Of a stretch of DNA of 64,000 nucleotides, positions 10,901 through 22,900 are shown in pieces. The notes under the pieces are model-generated. The model had not been told where the DNA came from. It saw nothing but the letters and a program-made list of their open reading frames with translations, and did not search any database. The stretch covers positions 6,097,050 to 6,161,049 of the forward strand of contig CM034602.1 of assembly GCA_020091685.1 (NCBI GenBank). Direction: 5' to 3'. Origin of the DNA: Lutjanus erythropterus (lineage: Eukaryota > Chordata > Actinopteri > Lutjaniformes > Lutjanidae). Position 1 is the first letter of the stretch, and the number at the start of each line of letters is the position of its first letter. Made by a program: the position numbers and the translations under genes.

Positions 10901-13900
10901 TAAATTGGAGCCCCACTGAGCTTTGCCCTCCAGCAGGGCGTCCAGGACTCCACGGCTGGGCTCTCCGCTGCCCGGGTCGTTCCCGCTCACCACGTAGTAC
11001 GCGGCTCGCACTCTCTTGAAGAATTCCTGGTCCACGTTCTTGGCACTGCAGTGGTTGGGCACATAGGCCAGGTCGACGTAGACGGGCGGTCCGGGGGGGA
11101 CGGCTGAGCTAGTTTTCTGGGAGTTGTTAGCTAGAAGTGAACAAGAATTTAAAACAGGATCAGATGGTAATAACAGTACTCAGAATTTACTAAACTTGTG
11201 CCGCAGTAGCAAAGAATGTTTCTCGTCAACTAAACAAATTACAAGCTGTTCATTAATTTATTGTTGGAAACCAGTGATTCTGAAAAACGACCACACCATG
11301 TATCATTGCACCTTCACAGAAAATTGTCTGTGCTGCATATTCATCATTATAATGTGCTCCTGTACCACCTAACTGCAAAAATTTTAATGATCACAATCTG
11401 TTGCATGTCTGACAAAATAGTCATATTTACTGAACTGATCACGGAAATGACGGAAATGCAAGCAAAAATTCAACCAGTTTTACAAACTTTTATCAGCCAA
11501 ACAGCACATGTACAACTTTCCTAAATGGTTACTACTAATGTGACTAATGTGACGAGAAAAAAGTCATACATTTGCAAGAAAAAAAATAATTGATAAAGAG
11601 TTATCACCTCATCCACATAAACTCTGTTATGCACAAAACAGCATACTGATTTGGATAAGGTGACATCAGGAACCACTAAAGTTGGATCAAAACAAAATAC
11701 CCATGTTTTTTTTCACATAATTTCTTTTCTAATAAAGTTGTTTTTCTTGCAAATGTATGACTTTATAATCTCAAAGGATATCTGAGTTTTCTTTCTTGTA
11801 AATCTACCACTTTAATCTTTTTAAACTAATGGTCCTAATACACTTAAGATCTAGCTCTGACTTCATTTTTAGAACTGAAAAGATCCGATATCAAGTTTTT
11901 CATCAGTGTCTCAAATATGATTTCTGACACTGGAAATAAAAGACCCCTATCGTAACTGATCTACTACTGATGATATCTTTTTAGGATTATTTTGAAAGTT
12001 AATTCACATAACCAACTGCAAATGTAATCAGTTTTCATTATACTGAACAGTTAAGGCTCCATTTTCTTGAATTGTGGAGATTAGTGTTTCCTGATGGTTA
12101 GTAAATCTGGTGTGAAGGTGGTTCGAATCAGCCCGTGAATAATTTTGAATGTAAATGCATATATTGTTGCAGGATGTGAATGTGTTAACACACCTGAACT
12201 GCTCTTGACGCCATTGACCAAGCCTTTCCCCGGGTTGAGGATCTCAGTCCTGGAGCCCTGGGTCTCAGACATCTTGATCAGCCTGGAGCTTCTGTCCGCG
12301 TCCTTCCTCCTGAGGGAGGCTGATCGAGGTGAGGCGGAGTCCTTGGAAGTCTGCTTCACTGGAGTAGAGGACCTCTTCCTGACTTCCCCCTTACGAGCGG
12401 GGGAGGCTGACTTGGGTTTGCCCTTCCTGAGGCCCTTGGTGGTCTTGTGCTCCTTCTTGAGAAGTTTCTCTGTGCTGCTGTGGTCGTTGAGAAGAGCCTC
12501 CGGATCCACCATGCACACGTCTGGGTGAGGAGGGTGAGGAAGAGGGTCCTTCATTGGTGTGGGGGGAGGATCGTGAGTCTTCTGAGATGATCTTGGTGAT
12601 GGAGGATGGTGGCCACCCCCAGCTCCAGATGCAGATAATTTGTCCACCGGCAGATGTTCAGCATCTTCGTCTGAGTCCAGATTTCCCTCAGCTGTTATGG
12701 ACGGACACTCCTCGGTTTCTGGAGGGACGTCAGAGTCAGACTGCGAAGGCAACGACTCGCTCACCGACGTTGGGGGCGTTTCCTCTCCAGCTAATGTCAC
12801 AGCCAAACCAGATGACATGGCGCCAGGAGGGTGTGATCCCTGTCCGGCATCTCCATGGTAGCTTGGACCGTGGTGGCGCCTCTGCTTGTGCGATCTCCTT
12901 TTCACAGAGTGCTGCTCCTGATCGTCCTCGTCCCCTTCCTGTGAGTGGTCACTGTGGGCCTCCTCCTCGCCCTCGTCACTGGAGAGCTGATGAGGGCTCG
13001 GGTTGATGAACGATGGAGAAAGTTCTCCTTTGCGATGTTTATATTCACAGGAGGAGTAGCCTGGATGGGAGGAAGAGGAGGAGGTGGCTCCGGTGTCCAA
13101 GTCAGATGGACGATCAGCCTTTGTGGCTCCTTTGCTAGATGTTTCTGTGTGATAGGTATCTTGTGAGGACATGGAGGTACTGTGGACACTGGCCATCCAT
13201 TCCATTGCTTCCATTGCTTCTTCATCCTCTTCCTCCTCATCGTCATCACCATAACCTGGAGGTGGGGCACTTGGGCAGTCGTCAGGCCTTTGTAGTAGCT
13301 CCCAATCAGATATACTGCTCTTTCTCCTGACTTCTAATCTCTCTGATGGCTTCTCTAACAAACTTTTCTCCTCTACTCTTGCATCGTCTTCTCCTCTCTT
13401 ACCATCTTCTGCTTTTTCACACATCTTTGGATCAGCTGTTGCCTTCTTCTCCTCTGTACTGTCTTTACATGTCTTTTCCTCCAGTTTTGTATCCTCTAAT
13501 TTCTGCTTAACTTCACTGTCTTTAGCCATCTCTGTCTTTTCATCTTTCTCCTTTGTTTCTTTTTCTGACACCTTTGCATCTTCCTTCAAAGGTGCAATAG
13601 CTCCATTTGTCTTTTCCTCTTTTACCTCTGGTGTTTTCTCCTTTTTCTCTTTATCCTCTTCTTTTTTGGACACATCTGTTGTGGCACATGTGGTTTTGCT
13701 AGCACCACTATCAGTCAGTGGAGTGAGTGAGGCTGTCTGTTGAGTTGTTTCCATCACCACATCAGGTTTAGACACAACAGAAGAAGACATAATGGTGACT
13801 GTCTTTGTCTCAGTAGAGTGTGTGGTACTTTCTACGACGTGTGACTCAGTTATTGATGAAAAAGTCTCTTTTTGCTCAGCCACTTTGATTTTTTGACATT

Positions 13901-16900
13901 CAATACGACATGGTAGAGTGCTGTCCTCCATTTCAAGTGTATCAGGGTCCTCATCGTCCACTGATTCTTGGGACATTCTTTCAGAGGACTCAGCCCTTTG
14001 GAGGGGGGAGACGTCAAAGCAAGCCATTGATGTGGTTAAACTCTCTGACACTTTCGCTGGTTCGGTGCTTTGTAGAGACGGTGCTGCAGAGGACGTTGTA
14101 ATCTTAGTTTCTAGCATACAGAAACTATCAGTGCTCGATTTTGTGTCCGTTTCAGGCTTTGCAGAACTACTTTGACCCTCAGTCTGTTTGGCAGTGGTAG
14201 GTAAGACTGGAGACAATGGTTTGGTCTCATCCAACTTACTGGGTAAAGACACTTTTGCTGCAGGTTTCGTCGTCACCTCCATGTACTCATCTCTCTGAAA
14301 CCCTCCAAAGCAGGAGCTTGATGACTCCTCTTTGGCCAGAGTTACGTCAGAGCTTGATAGTGTTGTTGAAGTTTGAACTTTGTCTCCAAGCTGTTGGCTC
14401 AACGGGGCAGAAGTTGAGGCCGTGGATGAGTAACTGTACGATGTGGAGGAGAATGTTGAAGAAGAGTATGTTAAGGTGGTGTACGTGCACGACGATGAGG
14501 AAGTTTCCTCATGTTTTGTGGTGATATCTGTGGTCTGCCTCTCATCTCGACTTTCCTCTTCTCTTTGGCTGTAATATTTATCATCGCTCAGCTTGGTTAG
14601 CTGGGAGGTATCTGGGAGCACAGGGGTTTCTTTCTTATCCTCCTTCAATCCTACTTGACTCTCCTCACTGTAAAAATGCTCAGAATATGCTTCAGATCTG
14701 CTCTGTCCGATATCGGCATAGCTGCCAGTTAGCGGAGGGGAGGGACTAGATGTGGTTTTGGGCGTAGACTCTGAATGGTCAGGTGGCAAAAAGCTGCCTG
14801 TCAAGCTGCTTGTGGACATTGGCTGAGAAGTTTCTTTAGTCAAAAAGCTTGGCGATGGCGACCCCTTGGCTTCATCTCCTTTTGCTGACTCTAATACTGC
14901 AGAGGAGGTAAAATCCTCTGCCGATGACAGCCTTCTCTTTGTGGTTGGTTCAGGAGACAAATGCTCTTTGTCTGTGTCCTCTGCTTTCTTTGTTTCAGGA
15001 GGTTTTGAGGCATCTGATGTTTTGCTTTCATCCGTTTTGTGTGCACTTGGAGCTGGTGATGGAGTTGTTTTAGCTACATCTTCGCTCTTTGTCTCAGGAA
15101 GCTGGGATGAGGCTTTATCACCAACTGTATCATCCTCTTTGAGGGGTTTTGTTTCAGGAGATGGTGTTTTTTTACTAATGTCCTCTTTGTCTGCCTCTGT
15201 GACTTTAGAAGCTGAGGCATCATCAGGTGTTGGTTTACAGACCGTTTCCTCCTTAAGGAAGCTTGATTCAGGCAACTGAGACTTTTTATTTGAGTCCTCG
15301 ACCTCTGCTAACGTAGCACTATCATCAGAGCTATGCCTGCACATTTCTTTTTCAGACTGCTCTCTGGCACCCTTTTCCATGTCTATATCACTTAACTCCT
15401 CCTCTTCCTCCTCCTCCTCATCCTCATCTTCATCTTCATCATCGTCAACATTGAAATCTTCCCCCTCTACGAGTAACCTTTTATCTATCAGGCTCTCTTT
15501 TCCTTCAGGAAAGTCTAACATGGATTTACAAGTGGCAGAGCTGCTAATCTGACTATTGTCTGATGCCAGAAGATTATCATCTATTTCATGTCCTAAAAAT
15601 GTGGCAGCAGGTGAAATCCTTGAATCACTTGAAGTTTCTTCTTTCTCTGAAGGTGACGCTTGCTGAGGTAAAATGTCTTTTTCTGCAGGTGAATGCCGAC
15701 CAGATGGAGATCCATCTCTTTCATGATCAGAAGACTCAAGTTTTTCTTTTTGTGACTCAGCAGGTTTTTCTTTCTCTTTTTCTGTTGTTTTCTTTTCCGT
15801 GAATTCTCCAAAAGCTACAGGAGAAGCTGAAACCTGGGGACCGAGATCTGACTGGCTCCATGACGGAGAGGGTGTTTCTTGTCTTAATGATGTACCTGCT
15901 GAGTGAACAGCTGCACTGGTAGAAACCTTATCACTCTCTCCTGTTGCCCCTGGTTGAAAGGCTGCTGCAGCACCCTCGGTCATGTCCTCTTTCTCCTTCT
16001 CTGATTTCTCAGGTTTGTCCTCTTTGGGACTGAAAGAGTAAGACTCAGCAGCCTGGGACATTTTGTTATCTTGCATTTCTATGGATGAAAAGCTCTTGTC
16101 AACATAAGGTGTATCCGGCCTTTCTTCTCTCTCCCTCTCTTCTTCTTGGCCTTTCTCTCTGTCATCATATTTAGGTGAGGCACTTCGGCTGTGGTGGCTG
16201 CTTCTTTCACTCTCTGTGAGGGACACCGGACTGTAGTCGACTCTACTGAAGGACAGAGGTTCTTCTTTGTACTGATCATCCAGGAGGAACATGGCTCCTC
16301 CAGCCTCTGCCTGGCTTGTTCTTCTGTTATCATCAATACCAATATCAGAGGCATGATCAAACCCTAAAGAAACCTCACTTTCTTCTCTAGAGTCTGAGTC
16401 ATGATCCTTTGGAATGGGCTTTTCATAAGGATCGTACTTTGATGCACCAAAGGTTTGCTTTTCGTCTCCAAGGCTTGCGCTGGCCACTTCTTTCTCTGAG
16501 GTCATTTTATCAAAACTCTCCATTTTTGCAGTGTCTGGTTTTACAACTTTAGTGTGGCTGGCGTCCTCAGAATCTTTGTCCAACATGAAATATGAACAAG
16601 GCTGTGATAATCCTGGAGAAGCTACCTCTCGCTCTCCTTCCATCTCCCTTTCTGCTTCCTTTCCTGGTTTCTCATCCGGCTTTGTCTTTTCTGCAGCAAT
16701 AACTCCTGGGCTCGTCTGAGACGGCATCTGCTTTTCTTGTTGTGGTGTTTCATCCACGCTGGATTGGCTCTCAGTGCTGGAAAGAGTGCAGCTCCTGGGT
16801 TGACTGTCAGTGCTTGATACCGTTGACAACACAGGTTTTTTCTCAGTTGAGTCTGTCACTGATTCAGCTTTAGTTGCTGAGATATCAGAGGCTGTTTCTT

Positions 16901-19900
16901 GTTTTGGAATAGAGGTCGCCTCCTCCTTTGATGTGACAATATCAAAGGAAGGCTCTGGCTTGGCAAGTGGCGCAGGCATGGTTTCTGTTTTCACAATATC
17001 TTTGCCTGCTTCAGGTGAAAGTCTGGATTCTTCTTTGCCGAAATCTTTGATGTCTTCATCAATTGAGGGCTCCTGCATTGTAAGTGTGGGTATGACCACT
17101 GTGGTCGGTTCTGATACTGCAGGTTTAGTTTGATCACTTGTCTGTGGAGTTTGGGATGAGGGCAGACCTGCAGAGGAGATGTCATGCTCGGATTTTCTTG
17201 GCTCCACTGACAAAGGTCTGGAGCCTGCACCTCCCATACAGATGTCCTCCTCCTCTTCATCTTCCCTGTCTTCATCGGAGGACTGAACCACAAACGCAGG
17301 TTTGTAATCTGACTTGGATGCCATTGCTGCTTCTCCTAATACTGCCTGTGCAGGTTGTTTAATTGCTTTGTCCAGGTCTTTCTCTTGTAACTCCTCTCTC
17401 TCCCATTTCTCCTCTTTGGTGTGATCTGTATCAGAGGAATCATACTTGTCTTTGTCAGTGATTTCATCTGTCTTCGTCTCAGAAAGATCCTTTTCTTTGA
17501 TCATTTTTTCATCTTCTTCTGGTTTTGTCTTTTCATCTTTGATGTCTTCAGTCCCATAAGTATATTCTTTCTCTTTCTCTTGTTCTTTTTCCATTTTCTG
17601 TTCTTTGCTCAGTTCAGCCACATGTGCATCATCTTTTTCTTTCTCCATCTTCTCTTCTTGACTAATAATGACCTTTGCTTCTTTATCTTCTTTTTTCTCC
17701 TCTTGGATGTGGCTGGGAGGCACACAAATGTCATCTTTTACTGGTTTTAGGTCTTCGCTTGGTGTAGTCACAGAAGTGTCTTTCTGCATTTCTACGGATG
17801 TAGCACCGAAAGTTTCCTTCTCTTTTGGAGTTTCAGGGAGCTTATCAGAGATTTCTTCATCTTTATGCTTATCGCTAACATCACAAATGTCATCCTTTTT
17901 AGGTTTCTCCTCTTCCAAGGTCTGAGACACGGGAAGATCTGCCTCTTTTTTATCATCCTTCTTAGATTCAGACTCAAAAGAATAATCATCTTTCCCTTTT
18001 TCCTCATCTTTGGTGCCAGACGTTGGAGTTGTCATCTCCTTCTCTGGCTCTTGTTTGATGGATTCAGATTCACGACTATCCGGTTTGACGACGTCTTTCA
18101 TTTTGTCCTCGATGGTTTGAACTTTAGGTGGCTCAGTGTCTTTTATGTCCTTGGGTTTCTCAACACTGGAGTCTATTTCTTTCTCCTTTATTGTGTCATC
18201 TTGTTTAGTCTCTTTGTCCTTAATTTCCTCCAAAACGGGTTTGTGATCCAAGATATCACCCTTCTCCTCCTCTTTATCCTCCTGTATTTTTATTGGTTTG
18301 TCAGAAACGTCAACTTTTTCCAACTCCTTTGTGGGTTTGACCGAAATATCATCTATGTCTTTTTCCTTTTGCTCCTTAACGGATACAGAATCAGTAGTAT
18401 CACTTTTTTCTTTCTCTTTTTCCTTTTCTTCTTCTTTGACCTTAATTTCTTTATCAGAAATTTCTTCCTTCAGGATTTCTTTTGCCTCTTCCTTGATGGG
18501 TTTTACATCAGGTGTAATATCTTTCAACTCCACCTTCTTCTCCTCATCTGCAGGAGGTTTTACAGCAGCAGCGTCTTTGCTTTCCTCTTCCTTGATGGAT
18601 TTTACATCAGAGGTTACATCTTTCAACTCCACCTTCTTCTCCTCGTCTGCAGGAGGTTTTACAGCAGCAGTGTCCTTGCTTTCCTCTTTCTTGATGGGTT
18701 TTACGTCAGATGTGATGTCTTTCAACTCTACCTTCTTCTCCTCGTCTGCAAGGGGTTTAACAGCAGCAGCGTCTTTGGTTTCCTCCTCCTTGGTAGGTTT
18801 GACACCAGAAATTTCATCCTTAATTGTAACTGCATCTTTATCTTCCTTGATGGGTTTGACAGCAGCAGTTTGATCCTGAATTGGCAAGTCTTCCTCCTTG
18901 GATGGTTTCACAGTTAAAGTTTCCTCTTTGTCTACAGCTTTCTCCTTTTCGTCTTCTATCGTTGACTGGACAGGACTGATATCTTTACAGATTTCCTTCT
19001 CCTTTTCGTCTTGCGTGGTAGGTTTAACAACAAAAATGTCATCCTTTTTGGTTGCTTCATCCTCTGAAGTTGTGACGGTGGAAATATCTTCACTGATCAT
19101 TACATCCTCTTCCTCCATCTTGGTGGGTTTGGCAGCAGGAATGACATCTTTATCTTTACTTGTTTCTTGCACCTTTACTTCTTCAACGGCTGGTTTGACA
19201 GCATCTTTAACGGTCTCTTTTTCATCTGCTTTGGTTGTTGTGGCAGAGAAATCATCCTCTTTACACACTGCTGTATGATCTTCCTCTGTTTTGCCAAGTT
19301 TGATGGCAGCAGTTTCATCTTTGCTTTCCTCTTGTTTCTTATCTTCTCCAACAGTTGGTTTAACAGCAGTAGTGTCTTCCATACTGGGCAGTTTTTCCTC
19401 TTCTTTTTCCTCTGCCTTGGGAAGTTTTATAGCAGCAGTATCATCTTTACTTGTGTCTTCCTTCTTGTCTTCCTCTACAGTAGATTTGAGCATGTAAGCA
19501 TCATCCTTGCTTGTTTTCAAATCTTCTTCCTGCTCCTTGGAGACTTTGGTGTCAGAAATCTCATCTTTACTTGTTTCTTTTTGTTTTTCTTCCTCTGTTG
19601 TTGGCTTGGCAGCAAGAATCTCCTCTTTACTCACTGTTACATCCTTTTCCTCCTCCTTGGTGAGGCTGATGGTTGAGATAGCATCTTTACTAATTTCTTG
19701 CCCCTTTTCTTCTTTCATGGTAACAGCAGACGTTTCATCCTTAGTAATTATTTCTTCTTCTTTGGTGAGTTTAGCAACAATTATGTCGCCCATCTCTTTC
19801 TGCTCATCTGTAAGAGGCTTGGTTGCAGAAACATCTATCTTTTCAATCTCTTTTTCCTCTTTCTTATCTTCTATCACTTTGATATCAGTTTCCGTCTCCT

Positions 19901-22900
19901 TTTTCTTCTCATCTTTAGTGGGCTCAGTAACGGGCATATCATCCTTCTTTGCCTCTTTCTCCATCTCGTCTTTGACAGGCTTGATATCAGCAGCCTGGAC
20001 CTTTTCAAGCTCTTTCTCTTCAGTTTTTATGGAGCTAATATCAAAAGCATCAGCCTTCTCTGTCACTTCCTTCTCCTCCTCTTTCAAAATCTTACTATCA
20101 GACACATCATCTTTTTTAACCTCTGTCTCAATACCCTCACCTTTGGTTTTGAGGTCAAGATCATCGTCTTTTGTATCTTTCTGTTTCTGCTCATCTTTGA
20201 TTTGTTTGGCCTCAGAAACAACAATTTCCGTTTCTGCTTCTTTAGTAGTTTTGTCTTCAGGAATGTGGTCTTTTTCAGGCTCATCAACTGTGACAATGTC
20301 CTTTGCAATTTGCTCATCTTTGATAGGTTTAATGTCAGAGGTATCATCCTTAACTGCCTCTTTCTCTGCCTTCTCGTCTGTGACGGACTTAATGGCAGAA
20401 ACGTCTTCCTGGATGACAGATTTCTGTTTTTGCTCATCCTTGATTTGAATGACATCGGAGGTGTCGTCTTTTTCTTTCTCCTGTTCTGCCTGGGCAGTTT
20501 TAACTGCAGATTTATCACCATGATCATCATCATCATCCTTCTTGTTATCATCGTCATCCAGGAAACGACTCTCCCTCTCTGGAAATTTACCTTGAACAGG
20601 TGATTTAGGTTCTTTTTCTTTGAGCCCTTTGTCAACCTCTTCATCAGTTGGTCCAGATGAGATGAGGGAATCCTTCTCTAATACAGGTAGTTGTACTTCT
20701 GTTAAAGCTTCAGCAACAACAGGGATTGTTTCTGCCGGTTTGGATTCATCTTTTGGAACTGATGAAATGTCTTTTTCTGGCTCCTTCGTCACTGGAACCT
20801 CTTTTATGTCCTTTTCTAATGATTTGTCCAAAGATGTTGAAACTTCTACCTCAGGCTGATCTGCTTTCTGTTTGTCAACATCTTTTTGTGTCACTGTTTC
20901 TGCTTCGTCTGTCTTTTTAGTTTCGTCTTCAGTTGCTGTGACTACCTCGAGGATCTCCTCTTGCTTTTGCAGCTCCACATCAGGGAAGGCCTTCATCTTG
21001 TCTTCCACTGGGGACTGACGAAGTGGAGAGTGGGCTGCACTCGGTGGTCCGGACTGTGGAGGAGAGGCCATTTTCACAGTGATATCATCCGGACTGAAGC
21101 AACGCTCCTCACTCTCTGAAGTTACTGAGTCTGATCCAAAAGGTCTAGTAGGCACAACAGATGAAATATCTTTAGGTGCAACTGCATCTATATTTTCCTC
21201 TTCAACTGGTAGGTGGACTGGTTTGGTATCTTGTAGAGACTTTGAAACTGGAGAAACGGTGCCAGCAAGCTTTTCGATATCTTTCTCTTTATCCTGTAAT
21301 AACTGAGTTGAAGCATAGCCCTCTTGGAGTTTTTCAAGTGAAATTTCAACATTTGGAGTTTGGTCTTCTTCCTCTTCTTCTTCTTCCTCTTCTTCCTCCT
21401 CCTCAGGAGCTTTCGCTCCTGTCTTCACTTCTCCAACAGGAAGCTGCAAGTCCTCTGATGGAGACTTGGCTTGTTTGTCATCTTCTAGAGAAGGCGGTGA
21501 AAGAGTTCCTGCAGAGAGTGGCTGCTCTTTGCCTTGGGTTGCATCAGGCGGCGTTGACACCAGAGCAGGGGTTTTGGGTGGTTCCTCAGCTGGAGGTGCT
21601 GCAACAGATGCCACAGATTGGTCTTCGGTGATAGATGTAGGGAAAGAGGACATTTTGTCATACTCTGTGATGGACGTTGCAGAAGACACATGCTCCTCTT
21701 CTGCCAGAGGAGCGGTGATGATGTTTGTGAACACGGATACTTGTTCCTGCACACCTGGGATAAAAGCTTTCTCGGTCATAGCAGCAGCTTGCATCTCCCT
21801 CATGCCGTGAATGTTTACAAATGATTCAGTCTGATCTGGAACAGAGATGTCATAGGCACCAACATCGTACTGAAGGTGTGGTATCCTCTCCTCTGCCTCC
21901 TCGTGAATCTCCTCATCAGAGATGGTCTGCTCTGTCTCTGAGTAGCCGGGGATGGTCTCGTCTTGGATGTAGGAGATGGGTTCAGCTGCAGCGGCTCCTT
22001 GAGCTACTGAGGTTATGGGAGCTGTGGCCCCTGCAACATGTGACAAGTAGCCCTCCTCCTCTTCCTCCTCTTCTTCTTTGGCTGCAGTCAGAATGTCTGT
22101 GGTTTTGCTTTCAGCAACCATTTGTTCCTCAGCTGCATCTTCAGGTTTGACTTTGATCTCTTCATCTGCTATTACATCTAAATCTTCTACCTCCTCCAGT
22201 TCAGCTTTCTCCACTGCCTCCTCCTCCTCTTCCTCTGCATGAGTCATTTGTAGCTCCTCCTTTGACACAGCCAGAGCTGTGAGAGTTTCTGACTTCTCCA
22301 TTTCTTCTAGCTCATGTTTCCTGTCAAGCCCATCGTCTTTTGCCTCCTTCCATTTTGATTCATCTTCCTCTTCGCCTATTCCCATATCTTCTTCCTCTTC
22401 CTCTTCTGTTTTCTTTTCAGCAGCTGGGGCCACTTCCTCCTCCTCTTCCTCTTCTTCATCCTGAGTTGCTGCTCCCTCATCCTCGAACTTTTGAGCCTCT
22501 TCCATTTCTCTCTCTTGTGTTTCTTGTGACTCTTTGTCCTTGACTTCAGCTTCTGCAGCTGGGACCTCCTTTTCTGGAGACTTTGTGCCAGGTGGAATTT
22601 CAGGTATAGTTTCTTGTGCTTCCTGCTTCTCGGGGGTAAGACTTTGTGCTGTCGGCTCCAGTGAAATCTTGTTACTGTCTGGTGGCTCTGCTGATACATC
22701 TACAACTTCAGCTTTTTTCAGTTCTTCAAAATCCTTGGTGAGGTCTTCAGGAGTTGAGGGAGCAGATATGCCCTCAACAGCTCCGTTCTCTATTGGTTCA
22801 GGTTGAATCGTTTCAGGTTTGGGTTCTTCTTTCTTCGGTTCAGCGGGTTCAGCCTTTGCTGGTTTGATTTTTCCAGTCTTGGCTTTGCTTGACACTTTAG

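Noticed and set aside
12081-12193. Continuation of the exon 4 frame past the donor to a stop at 12081
   Set aside because: The sequence after TCAG|GTGTGT is unlike LC2, while exon 5 joins in the right phase and restores the conserved C-terminus.
17865-20603. Long plus-strand reading frames (350, 313 and 301 codons) opposite map1a exon 4
   Set aside because: They are antisense shadows. The sense codons for K, E, D and T give F, L, S and V codons in reverse and rarely give stops. Their products are hydrophobic low-complexity strings with no family resemblance.
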